From assembly GCA_028829895.1 (NCBI GenBank), contig CM054182.1, positions 7,049,001 through 7,113,000 of the forward strand: DNA of 64,000 nucleotides, given 5' to 3'. The stretch comes from Sinotaia quadrata (Eukaryota; Mollusca; Gastropoda; Architaenioglossa; Viviparidae). The notes under the pieces were generated by a model that ran no database searches, was not told where the DNA came from, and saw only the letters and a program-made list of their open reading frames with translations. Both the position numbers and the translations under genes were made by a program. Shown one piece after another: positions 25,009 to 36,430 of this stretch; position 1 is the stretch's first letter, and each line of letters starts with the position of its first letter.

Positions 25009-25079
25009 TGCATACCATTTGACCAAAGACTACTTTCAAATCCAGAAGAACTAATTACTGGGGTATCTTCAGGTCCCAT
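24969..25079 (-). promoter_or_regulatory. Upstream ORF overlapping the NDST start codons
   Basis: If 25079 is in the mRNA, an ATG at 25079-25077 opens a 36-codon frame (begins MGPEDTPVISSSG) that runs in another frame across Met1 (25008) and ends with TGA just past Met13 (24972). Ribosomes starting there would bypass both NDST starts. An AG lies directly before this ATG, so transcript structure decides whether it matters. Confidence 0.35.
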
Positions 25080-28000
25080 CTAAATATGATGAAGGAAATC
25101 CTACGAAGAAATCCATAGTGTACAGTGTGATTTGACCATTTTTGTTTCTATGCCGCTGTTAAAGAAACAGATTTCCTGCTTCATTTTTTTTTTTTGCCTT
25201 TAAATATTAGTTCTGAGTAAATGATTCCTTTAAAATAAGTGGTTGATGTCTTGTCACAGCTGATTTCATCTTGTCTCTAGCCTTGAAAATATAAAGTAAA
25301 ATTGATTAGGAAACATAATACTTATTCAAAAACAATTTGGAGATTTTAAATTCATATCAATAGTGATTCACAGTTGACTAGTCATTCTATTATCTATTAA
25401 ATTCTGAATGTTTAAAAATACCAACACTATAAAATTCTTGAAAATACATTGTGCATTGTGAATCTCTTTTATCAGGAAAAGGCTCACCCCAACAGTGCTA
25501 ATCACAAGACCCTTTATGACTGATGCTCTCCAGTTACAGGTCACTGTGATGTCATCATAAAAGTAAAGGCTTGCTTCTCCGTTGGCCTATTTAACCCACC
25601 CACACAGATAATAATGCAACTAAAAAACAAAAATAAAACAGATAAAGTGTCATGATAATATTATTATGGAACCATTATTTTTATAGTAAAAAAAAATTAA
25701 CTCTTTTGCAAAGGATATGTCATTAACACAGAGAACAGAAATGTACACTAAATAAAATAATGAGAGATATAGAAAGAAATAATATATATAATAAATATGG
25801 AATGGAATATAGGAAGCTGGTTGTCTGGTCATCAGTGGTGCCCCAACGGTCAACAAGATAGAATATATACATTTCAGCTTAATCATGTTCCTGCATACAC
25901 CAAATTTTTATGTCAACTTTTATTGCAGATAATTTCTTTGACTACATTTTTTTAATTACTGAATATGATGCATGTTCAAAAACAAACTAAAAAATAGAAG
26001 CATGCTGCTTATTACTTTATCTATTTTATCACCCATTGTCATGCCTACATATAAAACAAGTTGCCTAATACTCTGTATCTTGTACTGATGACTTCTTCAG
26101 TACATTTGTCATATCATACATTCCCAGAATAGAGTTTTGAATAAAATAAAAATAAAAATAATTCACTCATTCAACAAATTAAAGGCAGTGGATTTTTTAA
26201 ATAAAGTTTAATATTTTTTTCAACCCTCATGTGTAAGAAGGAAAGTGACCTAGATCCTCATAGACATGTGCAAGTGTTTCTGTAAACCTGGATGACCTAG
26301 AAACCCAGGGAAGAGAATGGAAACAACATTCTGTTGAGGGACCCATTCCTCCTCTCTGGAATGCACACCTGTTTTTGATTGAAAAAATTAAACACGCACA
26401 CACACAAATGCATACATATTAATGCACAAGGCAGAAAGAGAGATAGTGATTTAAAATATTCTAATGTTATTTGGTTTTTTTAATTATTATTCAAAAGTAT
26501 ATATATTTAAACTATTTTTTCATTGAATAAATCAACAAATTGACACATCTACAACTCGTGCAATATTTCCATGCAAGAGAATATTTTATTCTCAGCATGT
26601 TTCTTTCAACACAGTAATTACCTCACTCCAGAATTCTGCTTCATTAGTTCATATAAAGTTCCTTCACTTATCAGAGATAATTATGAACATGCATTCCATA
26701 CCTAAACAATACAATTTCCTGTTTAAATTATGATTCAGAGGATCTATAAATAAATCTGCTTTATAATTTTTATATAATTATAACTTATATCCTTACTAAC
26801 TTAGCTGCCAACACTGAAATAGTGTAAGGAGGAAATGTTTGACAGAAAATTATACTAACATTTAACAAGAATCTGCTGCCTTTGTCATCTCTTAATTTCC
26901 TGGGTTAATCCCCCAGCTCCAACCTAACACCACCCCACCCAAAAAATAAAAATAAAAAAACCTTTGTAAACTTATAAATGTTAAATAACATTCTTAATAA
27001 TCATTACATGTAATGATGCACACATTCAGAATTCCAGAACCTGAACATGCTTATTTTATTTTTATTTTTTAAAAAAAGTCATGCTTAATGTGTTTGATCT
27101 ACAGACAGCTAATGATTTATTGATTAATAATTAATTGTACATTACTGTTAATAGATAAAAGAAATCTACTTTATTAAGAGCATAAGCTTATTAAATATTA
27201 GTTTACACACTTAGCCTCAGTGTTGTCTCATTTATTTTTAATATATATTGGGATAAAGAGTACTTAGTCTTCAAAAGAGAACAACAATAACATCACCGAT
27301 TTTCTTAAGCCTTTTATTCATAGAAGAAACAGAGTAAAGTAGTAACAAGTGTAGTGATCACTTATAATTAATTATATCAGACCATTTTTATTATTGTCAG
27401 ACCATTATTATATTGTTATGTCAGATTAGTCTGTAAGCATTTTTGCCTTAGAACTGTTGCTATTAAGTATTATTGTTTCTTAGACTGTAATAATAAATGT
27501 CTGAAAGGGAGAAATAATAAAAATAATAATAAAATTAAAACATCAAACAAGAATAAAAGAATTCAGAAAGGCAAATAGAAATATGCATCAATGTAAACTG
27601 TTGAACTTGAAGTGTTTCCCATTCTCTTAAACATTTAAACTTACAGTACACATGTACTTCCTTTCAGGATGTCCAAATTCAATTCAATTCATGAACAAAG
27701 GCAAACCATAAGTGGTTAGCTATACAGAAATCTACTGAAATTCATGTGCCCAATCACAATGAATAACACTCATTGATTAATTCGCAAATATTACAGATAT
27801 AACAACAAACAGAAATCACACTAATGCCAATTATGCATTAAAATGGCACTAAACACACAAAGAAGAAAGACAACATTATTGTGATTTACATAGTGTGAAT
27901 TATTCTTATCAGTTCAATTTGTTACTGGTTTTTGAACTGATTTCCAGAAAGAAACTTTAAACTCACAGACGTTTCTGGTTATCAGCTTTTCACTTTGCAA

Positions 28001-30720
28001 ACACTTTCAAGATATCTTATTATTTTCGTGTGCTTTTCTTGTTGTGCACTTTGAGATAGAAACAACTGAATTTGTATAGAGTTTAAAAATCGCAACATAT
28101 ATTAACAAAATGAGATTTAATAAAACACCTAGTCTTACAACTTCTAAGTGCTTGACAATAATTACATATACAATATACAAGATTTTTATACAAATTACTT
28201 AAACTTTAGTTTAAAACACCTAAGTAAAAAAAATATATTTTTAAAAACAATCAATCTACATGCAATAGATAGTTTGTAGTTGTACACCAAAAAGAAACAT
28301 AAATAAAATGCATGAACAAATGTACAGTTTGAACAAACATATATTATAAGAGATCTCTTGAAAAAGACCATGCTGCCAGTTTCAAAAGCAGTATATTCCT
28401 GGTGGAGGGACCCTGATGAAAAAATTAACACTGACTGCATGACACAATATTTTATTTATGGAGCTAGGAGTGCAAGATTGTGGCAGGAGTATAAACATGT
28501 GTTAGTCAGACAAATACTTAGACTGGAATCCGCGAGTGAAGCATATCATCAAGAATACATGTGTTTTCTGCTAGATAGATGGCCACTGAAAATTGTGGAG
28601 GTGCTGCACAATAATGTACCCTTTCCTTTTGTCAGAATTTTGGCGAATGGTTGTAATATTTTAAGTAAAGGCTAAACAAGTGTTGTGCACATATGACAAT
28701 AAGCACATTTCAACTATACCTGTGTTTTCTGTCTATTTTTCTTTTTTGATAATTTTAAAAAATTCTTTCAACCATGTTTAAAATTTTAAATAAAATTGCA
28801 CAGTATATTCCAAATTCAAATTCTAGCAAAGCAACAGTAAAGAAGTCATGAACAATGAACATATGTATTTTATTTACACTAGTGCTTACACATATAATTC
28901 TGATTCCCCCCCCACCCCCAATAATAATACCTGTTAATGTTATCATAAGCAGGTAAAACCTAAACATTTTAAATAATAAATGAATTTAAGGATTAATATC
29001 AATGATAATTGTGATAAACATAGGTATTAAATAGCTTTCAATTTAATTTATAGGCAATTTACTGCTAACTTTAACTAATAAAAATATTGCACTAAAAATT
29101 TAAACTTAAAAAGGGTATATGGACATTGGTTTTGTTGTAACTATTTATATTCAATTCAGTCTTTACAAAATCTGGCCTAAAGTGCAAGTTTGAAATTAAT
29201 GAAAACCTACCTTTTATTTATAATAATAATATAACCAATTTATCTAACAAAGTAACATCTACCTAAATAATTTACTTTAGTAATTATAACAATTTCTCCA
29301 TATAACATTAACAATGAAAAGTATAAACCTACTAATGTGAATCCTTCCATACTGTCATTAAAAAATATAATCAGATATTAGAAAGGAATCTAATAAATAC
29401 AATAACATCTTATATTATGCAAAAGACAGGTTTTCTGATAATTTTCCATTAATTAAGTGAAATTATGCAAAAAAGAGCTTTATTTTAATATCTTTAAAAA
29501 TCAGTTAAAAGTACCACAACAATTAAAAAAAAAAATCATTAAAAGTGAAACATACTGAAGCAGATGTTTGATTATACTAATTACTATTCTGATTAGTTAA
29601 AGTGATGGATCTGTGGTGTTAGTGATGAGGGGCTCACAGGAATAATTTCTAACTGAAAATTACATTAAAAATTTACAATTACTCAAGCAATAGTGAATCT
29701 GTGCAAAACAAAGGACCTATAAAATGAGTTCTGAGTATAACAATAGTTTTACTTGAAAAAAGTATTTACAGTAGTTATAAAATTAAAATAATATCTAAAA
29801 AGCACTTATACAATTATAGCTATGCATATATGCATTGAATGCCAGTTTGTATAGTATCAAATACTGAAATAGGCATACATGTATTTATTTTTATATTTTT
29901 TAAAGGGGTGAGTATAAACTGGACTATTTAAATTTGTTAAACTATCTGGTAGTATCTGTAGTACTAGTAATCTAAAAACTGTACTAAAACTATGAATCAG
30001 AACAGGAAATTATAACATATTAAGATTGTTTTAAGACAAAACTAAATATTATACATTATAAATATTACCAAACTGTATTCGTAAAGTTAATTTTATAATA
30101 ATTATTTATTCACTAATATGGCTTAAATTAGAACAGGAAAACTTAAAACCAGGAGTAGCAACTCAGCTAGAGCAAGTGTAATTTGCATCCGATAGAAGGA
30201 AATGTTAAACTTTAAAAAAGTTGCAATGCACAAAGAGGTGAATTGTATTAAATGCTGGTTTTACTTATTGTAAAGTTATATATATCTTTACAAGTATTTA
30301 AATTACTTAACTATGTGACACATAAAAGTAATTTTTAAAACGTGCTTACTTGTAAACACCATTTACTTTGTCAAGTTGTAGTTCTACAGTAGTCCAATCG
30401 CATGGGCAATCGAGATACACTCACAGAATTAAGCCTAGCAGTAGAAATACTAAAACTAGTAAAAGTAGTTGAAGCTGTTCAGTACTAAATACTACTAGTA
30501 CTATAGTAGAATTTTAGTGGGGCCTACAAATGCTGTCATTCACTATCACATGAGTTTCAATACATCAAAATTTTGTTTAGATTGATATAATATTTCCTGA
30601 TCGCTGCCAAAATAGTTTGCCAGTAATGCATTTTTTTTTCAAATATTTTTTTCTTTTCTTATTTTCATTGTTTTTTTATGAGGCGAAGACTACTATACTT
30701 TGAGAATGGTAAGTTGATGC
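25033..30720 (-). other. Probable 5' UTR intron of NDST
   Basis: AT-rich non-coding DNA between the first coding exon and the candidate promoter. A possible donor CAA/gtaagc at 30349-30348 (minus) could end a UTR exon. Other contents are the opposite-strand coding-like segment at 28328-28675 and simple repeats. I found no other conserved coding sequence. Confidence 0.4.
28328..28675 (+). CDS. Unrecognised coding-like terminal exon on the strand opposite NDST
   Basis: An open frame with non-random, protein-like composition (many W, Y, R, E; few poly-K/N/F runs, unlike neighbouring chance frames). It starts after a candidate acceptor tgtacag/TTT, reads FEQTYIIRDLLKKTMLPV, then YSWWRDPDEK...FIYGARSARLWQEY...FLLDRWPLKIVEVL, and stops at TAA 28673-28675. 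The first in-frame ATG is 28370. An AATAAA lies at 28789-28794, about 115 bp past the stop, as expected for a last exon. I do not recognise the family. It could be the last exon of a plus-strand gene, a retrocopy fragment, or a small gene starting at 28370. No further exons were found. Confidence 0.4.
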   Translation, partial: FEQTYIIRDLLKKTMLPVSKAVYSWWRDPDEKINTDCMTQYFIYGARSARLWQEYKHVLVRQILRLESASEAYHQEYMCFLLDRWPLKIVEVLHNNVPFPFVRILANGCNILSKG

Positions 30721-30728
30721 TGTAATAG

Positions 30729-30759
30729 TACGCATGCGCAGAATCCACAAAAACTTCCG
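30729..30759 (-). promoter_or_regulatory. Candidate NDST promoter: NRF1-like and ETS-like sites
   Basis: TACGCATGCGCA at 30729-30740 differs from the NRF1 palindrome at one position, and ACTTCCG at 30753-30759 is the complement of the ETS core CGGAAGT. Such pairs mark TATA-less housekeeping promoters. It is one of the few CpG-bearing spots in the 25-31 kb interval. Assignment to NDST is inferred from position; a plus-strand transcript is also possible. Confidence 0.35.
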
Positions 30760-31032
30760 TCAAAGCGTAGTTTCCCTTGCTGTAGAAACTCGCAGTTGAG
30801 ATTAAAGTCTGTGACATACACACATTTTTGGTGCGAGTATATGAAAAGAATTATACATATGTATATATATGACTGCTGAAAGTGTTTTTGGCATTGAATG
30901 TACTAGACTGGAAACTAAAATGTTTGAGCGGACTGGATTAAACTGCTTTTGATAAACGAGCACATTAAAAATAAATAAATGCATCCGTTATTATTAATAT
31001 TATTGATCAGTTCACTGAATAATTTAGAACAG

Positions 31033-31943
31033 ATCCACACTGTCAAAACAGACCTAATAATAATTGTATACAATTAAAGTTATCTAAATAAATATTCAAA
31101 CTAAATTAAGTAATCCATTCTCAAGTTTAATTACTTTAAATGAGAAGATACTGCTTGCTGTGATCAATTGTCTTGTGGTGAGTGAGCTATTATACAATTT
31201 ATAGCTCTCTGTACTAAGGGAACATTGCATAAATTTACTTAAGAGCTAAGAACAGTTAACCAGCCAATGGTCTAGGACTCTAGGTCAACGCCATTGTACT
31301 TTGTAGAATTAAAGTTATGTCTATTTATTAGTCATCTGTTCATATTATCATTTGTATCAACTGCAACCTCTCACATGACACTAATACAAAGTAATAGCTA
31401 TCATCTTTGTTATTATTTTTCTTAAAATTATGGTGTACTATAGCTATTACAGCATTAGATTACCATTCTATATACTTTTCTTAAGAATAGAATGGTAATC
31501 TAATGCTGTAATAGCTATAGTACACCATAATTTTAAGAAAAATAATAACAAAGATGATAGCTATTACTTTGTATTAGTGTCATGTGAGAGGTTGCAGTTG
31601 ATACAAATGTTAATATGAACAGATGACTAATAAATAGACATAACTTTAATTCTACAAAGTACAATGGCGTTGACCTAGAGTCCTAGACCATTGGCTGGTT
31701 AACTGTTCTTAGCTCTTAAGTAAATTTATGCAATGTTCCCTTAGTACAGAGAGCTATAAATTGTATAATAGCTCACTCACCACAAGACAATTGATCTTTC
31801 ATTGAGTGACAATCACAGCAAGCAGTATCTTCTCATTTAAAGTAATTAAACTTGAGAATGGATTACTTAATTTAGTTTGAATATTTATTTAGATAACTTT
31901 AATTGTATACAATTATTATTAGGTCTGTTTTGACAGTGTGGAT
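31033..31943. repeat. Large inverted repeat, two arms of about 440 bp around a 15-bp spacer
   Basis: The left arm (31033-31471) is nearly identical to the reverse complement of the right arm (31487-31943). The 18-bp length difference is explained by a single insertion in the right arm near 31798-31815. Only scattered mismatches are seen otherwise. No long open frame. I see no convincing target duplication at the outer ends. It may be a foldback-type element, a recent inverted duplication, or an assembly or amplification artefact. Confidence 0.95.
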
Positions 31944-32329
31944 TAATATGTTACGGGTACAGTTATATATGAAAGTGATCATATTGTGGTTGTTGAAATT
32001 TAATAAATATTAATAGTATGTGTACTTCATGTGTGTGTGTTATTAATAAAACGATTTGATTCTGGTGAGGTGGTGGTGGTAATTTTTTAACATCACCACT
32101 GGAGCTTTCATGGATCGTTTTTGTCTATAGACGTTTTCTGATCTGTAGTGCTCCAGTGGGACATGCTCCCATCACGGGTATTCAAGGAGCACAGGCGGTG
32201 TTGCAGTTGGAGATTTGGTTTGGTGCTGGTGGCTGTTCTCTGGCAATTGTGTTGGATTTTTCTTGCTAGCTGGTACTTTTAGTGGTAGTGATGCGACTGT
32301 TGTTGAAAATGTTTTTTTATGCATATATA

Positions 32330-33160
32330 TATTTTTAAAACTATATAAAGCTACTGCCTTTGGGAGTTGTTGTATATGGTAGTAGGTATGGGTTTTTTAA
32401 TATTGTGCGTTTCTTGTAGGTAGTGTGCAAGGACTTTATATACTTTTCTTGCATGTTTCTTGTGTGCGTAGAGTGTCGGTATAAATGGCAGGTGGCTGTT
32501 TGAGATTTCTTTCATGAGTTTTTTTCTTTCTTGGTGATGTAGTCGGCAGGAAGTGAGGAAGTGATTTTCTGTGTTGTCAGTGTTGCAGTGTGTATAAGTT
32601 TTGGGTTGTCCGTTTGTGTGATGGAGAGTGATGGTTCTTTTTAGCCTGCGTCTGGCTAAAAATATGGCTTTGATGGCTGTTTTGTGTGGCTGGTGTTTTT
32701 TTCCTAAAGTGGTTGTTAATAGCTGACATGATTTCTGTTGTGATTCCTATGTGACTTGGTATCCATAGGAAGGTGTTTATACAAAAAGTATGAGGATTCT
32801 TATTTCATTTATTTCTTGTCTTTTTATTTGGAGTGTGTGGGTTGGCAATTGCTTGTAGAGATGTGTATGAATCTGTGAGCATTAATGTGTTGGGTGGAGG
32901 GTGGTAAGATGATAGGGCCATTTTAATGGCTGTCAGTTCTGCTATCATGATTGAGTGGAGTGGGTGGAGTTTGTAGTGTATAGGCACTTTGGTGTGAAGG
33001 TAGCTGCCCCTGTGCTGTAACTTTTTGTAGCCATTGGTGTATTTTGTGGTGTGGTCTGGGTAGTTTTGTTGATGTGTTTAATGCTATTTATTATTTTTTT
33101 AAAAAGAGGATGTATGTTTGTTGACATTTAAGAGTGATGTGTTGATTGGGGGATGATGAG
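32330..33160 (-). pseudogene. Broken non-LTR retrotransposon: RNase H and C-terminal end
   Basis: Minus-strand frames carry the RNase H domain of an I-superclass LINE: an altered TNGYKK where YTDGSK-like residues are usual, then IAELTAIKMALSS, LMLTDSYTSLQAI and, after a frame break near 32800, FLWIPSHIGI. Further down a CNTDNTENHFLTSC motif resembles the C-terminal cysteine/histidine end of such polyproteins, closing at a TAG at 32353-32351. Endonuclease and reverse transcriptase are absent and the frame is interrupted, so the copy is 5'-truncated and dead. Confidence 0.75.
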
Positions 33161-33240
33161 AGTGGGGTTTCTGTGTGTGTATGTTTTTGAGCTTAAGTTC
33201 ATTAAGAAGTTTTTTGGTGAGCTGAAAAGGTGCTAGATAA

Positions 33241-34330
33241 TGGTCTGTCCACTTAAGTCTTTTTTTTTCCTTTTGGATGTTTTAAACCCCATATCCCTTT
33301 TTGTCCCGGAGAGTAGTGGCGACAGGAGACAGGTCTTTTTATAACAGGTTTGTGTTCACTGACATCAGGATAATGATTGAATTACCTCCCTTGTTTAGAT
33401 AATAAGTGGGTTACCTCCCACCAAATCGATATTATGTTGACACTAATCCCAACCACTCCTGTGACAAAACTAGGGTCAGAGCATTTGTCTGGCAGGCTGG
33501 CAGGATTTATGTGCTTGAGGACACATATCCAAAGAGTATTTTTGTTTCATCTGGTGGAGGATACATGGTTTGTTCCTAAGGGCAACATTTTATCATGACT
33601 GTTTTAGTGTTTTGTGCTTGTTTTGTTGTTTTATCTTCTTTAGTTAAGTAGGCCACAATTTTTACTTTAGTATCTGCACATTTTAAAAAATAATCTACTT
33701 AGATGTTACAAAACAAATCTTCTATTTTAATTCCTTCCTACTGAGAGAGTATTATTTTCTCCACAAAACTTACTGATAGAAATGGTTATGGCTTCTCAGG
33801 TTAATAAAATGAGAAAAATAAGATCATTGCTAAAAACACATTAAAAGAAGATGCCTGACTTACGACATGATTATGTCTAATAACAATTTGAAGGAAGAGA
33901 TATCTAAGAATTTTCAGTTTTGAGTAGCAAATTAGAAAGTAATTTTGATAAAAAGAAGCACTCTGTTTAGGCAGACATACAGATGAAAAGTTGTTTACTG
34001 GAAATTGTTTCCTTTGTTAACTAAATTTTTTTAACTTATGAATGTTTTTCTTTCAGTAGCTTTTCTTTCATGTAGGACAAAAGCTGCCTATCTGATCCAG
34101 AACACTGAGGTTAACTCAGGCTATTGTTAGCCAGTAAAAGGTGTAAAGCTCACAAGTTTGACATGAGATACATTTCGGTCAATATTTAATTTGTAGGTAA
34201 AGGGAGAGAACTTTGCCAGTCATAGCCTGTTATTTGGTTTATTGATTGATAAACAATAGTTTACTCATGTGCAGCAAAGAGCAACAGTGAAGCCAATGCC
34301 CTTTGAAAACTGTGATGACTGGCTTTTCAC
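33241..34330. other. Intergenic, no supported gene
   Basis: Less AT-rich than the surroundings between 33290 and 33600, possibly further mobile-element relic. The 73-codon plus frame at 33377 has no recognisable motif. Confidence 0.4.
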
Positions 34331-34334
34331 AATC

Positions 34335-34755
34335 TGTAGAAATAATAGTCTATTCACATAATACACCGCTACAAAAAACGCAAGTATAACATATCAATAG
34401 CAAAATGTACAAAATATTATTAAGCTAGCGGGCATCTTTCATGACCGGACTCTGCCACACCAAATTCAAAATGAATAGAGAATACAATTCTTTTCAATAG
34501 TTAAACTTTTGATCTCAGCCCATTGGCTCTACTCGTTCTTGTAAATAACCATTGGATAATAAAACTACTCATCCACCTAACACTGGTTTAGATTACATCA
34601 ATAAGTCTAGCACATTTTTAACCTGAATTGTTTACTTCCAACTTTGACACTTAAATATCAGCACAAGCAGTGTCCAAGGTTGGGTCACTTTGACATTTAG
34701 CAATTTATATAACAATTAAGAAGAAATTTAGAAATAGGAATAGACACATTAACCT
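34335..34755 (+). repeat. Dispersed repeat, copy A
   Basis: Shares extended same-strand similarity with 47825-48260: gaaataatagtct, acgcaagtataacatatcaa, taaaactactcatcca, ttgtttacttccaactttga and caaggttgggtcac all have counterparts in the same order. No coding frame or clear terminal repeats; an unclassified interspersed element. Confidence 0.85.
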
Positions 34756-35849
34756 CAGTGATTTGTTACCTATCTGCAGCATATCAGCTGTCCAATAAAC
34801 AGACAAAAACACAAAACAAAACAAAAAAAACTCAAGCACCCTGGCTCACCAAAGCCAAACTGCTGCTTTCACATGGACACTTTTCAACCATTACCGCTAC
34901 TCTATTTTCACTGACAAAAAATAGTCCGTTAATTAACCCATCCATCAACATATAAAAATAATGTCATCTCTATCTACTAAACTTAATTAACTTAAACATT
35001 TTGCAGCAACTAAAATGCTAATTCAACTGTTCAATATTCATAACATATTAATGTCAAATTATTCTGTTTCTCTGAATATTTACCTTTAAATATATCTGAC
35101 TGTCACAAAATCTAGTGTACAGCTATTAAACGTTAATAGCAAATAATACACTGTTACCAATAATACTCTATCTACAAAAACTAAGATTATTAATTTCTTA
35201 ACAGCTTATCCCAAAAAATAAATACTGACAAAAGTGCAAGAAAATATAAAATGCTTCAGAAACTAAAAGCAAACTATTAAAGCAAACTGTTGAACTATAA
35301 AATTAACTCAACAAGATAAAATGAACATGTTTATCAAAGCACACGACAAAGATAATTAATTAACCAGCACAACTTTAAATAGAACAAACTTTTTCTTAAA
35401 GGTCGCTTATTCAAACATTGCAAGCTTATATTTCCCAATAGAAACTTCAACTGAAACAAAATTTTTATATTTGTGCAAAACCCATTTTTTTTCTTGCTAG
35501 TCTTAAACATAAAAGACTTCAGTCAAATCAAAAACCACAGCAAATATAGTATAATGAATACAAGAGCAAAATTAAAAATTACAAATAAAACTTTCCTTGT
35601 ACATGAACATTTAAAAAAAGCCCAACAGAATCCTATGTTGTGAACTGACATACAGGCTTACACAACCAAAACACTATACTTACAGAAAAAAACTATAGTC
35701 CTCCTAATACACTATCAACGTCACTGTTCCTGTCCTTGTTTTTCTTTTCTATATTGTTCACCGTCATGTTAATACTACTAAATCTTGAAAAATCCTCCAC
35801 ATGTCCTGCCACTTTTTTGAAAACATTTAACAATAATCTGTCAACAATG

Positions 35850-36430
35850 AAACTCTGTTGGTATTCTCTGCCTGCATTTGGGAATTACCTCTAAACTTAA
35901 GAACTGGACTCTTGACCTTGCATCATATGGGAAGGGTGTGAACTTGACCACTGCATGGCATCTACTGCTACTGAATTGGCTGCAAGCATGGGCGAGCAAA
36001 ATTTGTACCCTCTTCGTACTTCAAGATGTTCTTCTGCAGCTGTACTGCCATGTTGGCTAGAGGTGGGTGGGTGGGTGATATGTGCATCTTCTGGCCTCAT
36101 GTTTTCTGTGCTTCAGCATGTCAAGAAATCAACTGGGTTGAAGTGTCTTGAGCTTGAAGGTATCTTTATTTGGAGTTGCTGCCTCTTGGCCATCACTAAT
36201 CCTGCTTGCAGTGCCCAAAATGTAGAGGGAGGGGCCTGGCATGTGATACAATGTTGAGAGATTACTATGATCAGATACAATGATGATCTCCTGTGGTTTT
36301 TCTCTACTGGAAGCCATAAGGCCCAGGGTCTCTGTCGATTCCCTACAATGTAATGTTGGTTCTTAGTCTCTCTGATCTGTCTTGTCTCTGTCACAGAGTT
36401 GGGACTCCCCCTACTTAATTTAATTTATAC
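35850..36430. other. GC-richer block of unknown origin
   Basis: About 580 bp clearly richer in GC than the surrounding 3 kb, with partial open frames on both strands (minus fragments such as REKPQEIIIVSDHSN and RRCTYHPPTH separated by stops). It looks like a decayed mobile-element or retrocopy segment. A GTGCCCAAAATGTAGAGGG stretch near 36210 faintly recalls an LTR-element primer site, but no LTR pair was found. Confidence 0.4.

Noticed and set aside
36205..36240. Possible LTR-element primer-binding-like stretch
   Set aside because: Resemblance is weak and no flanking long terminal repeats or polyprotein motifs were found.
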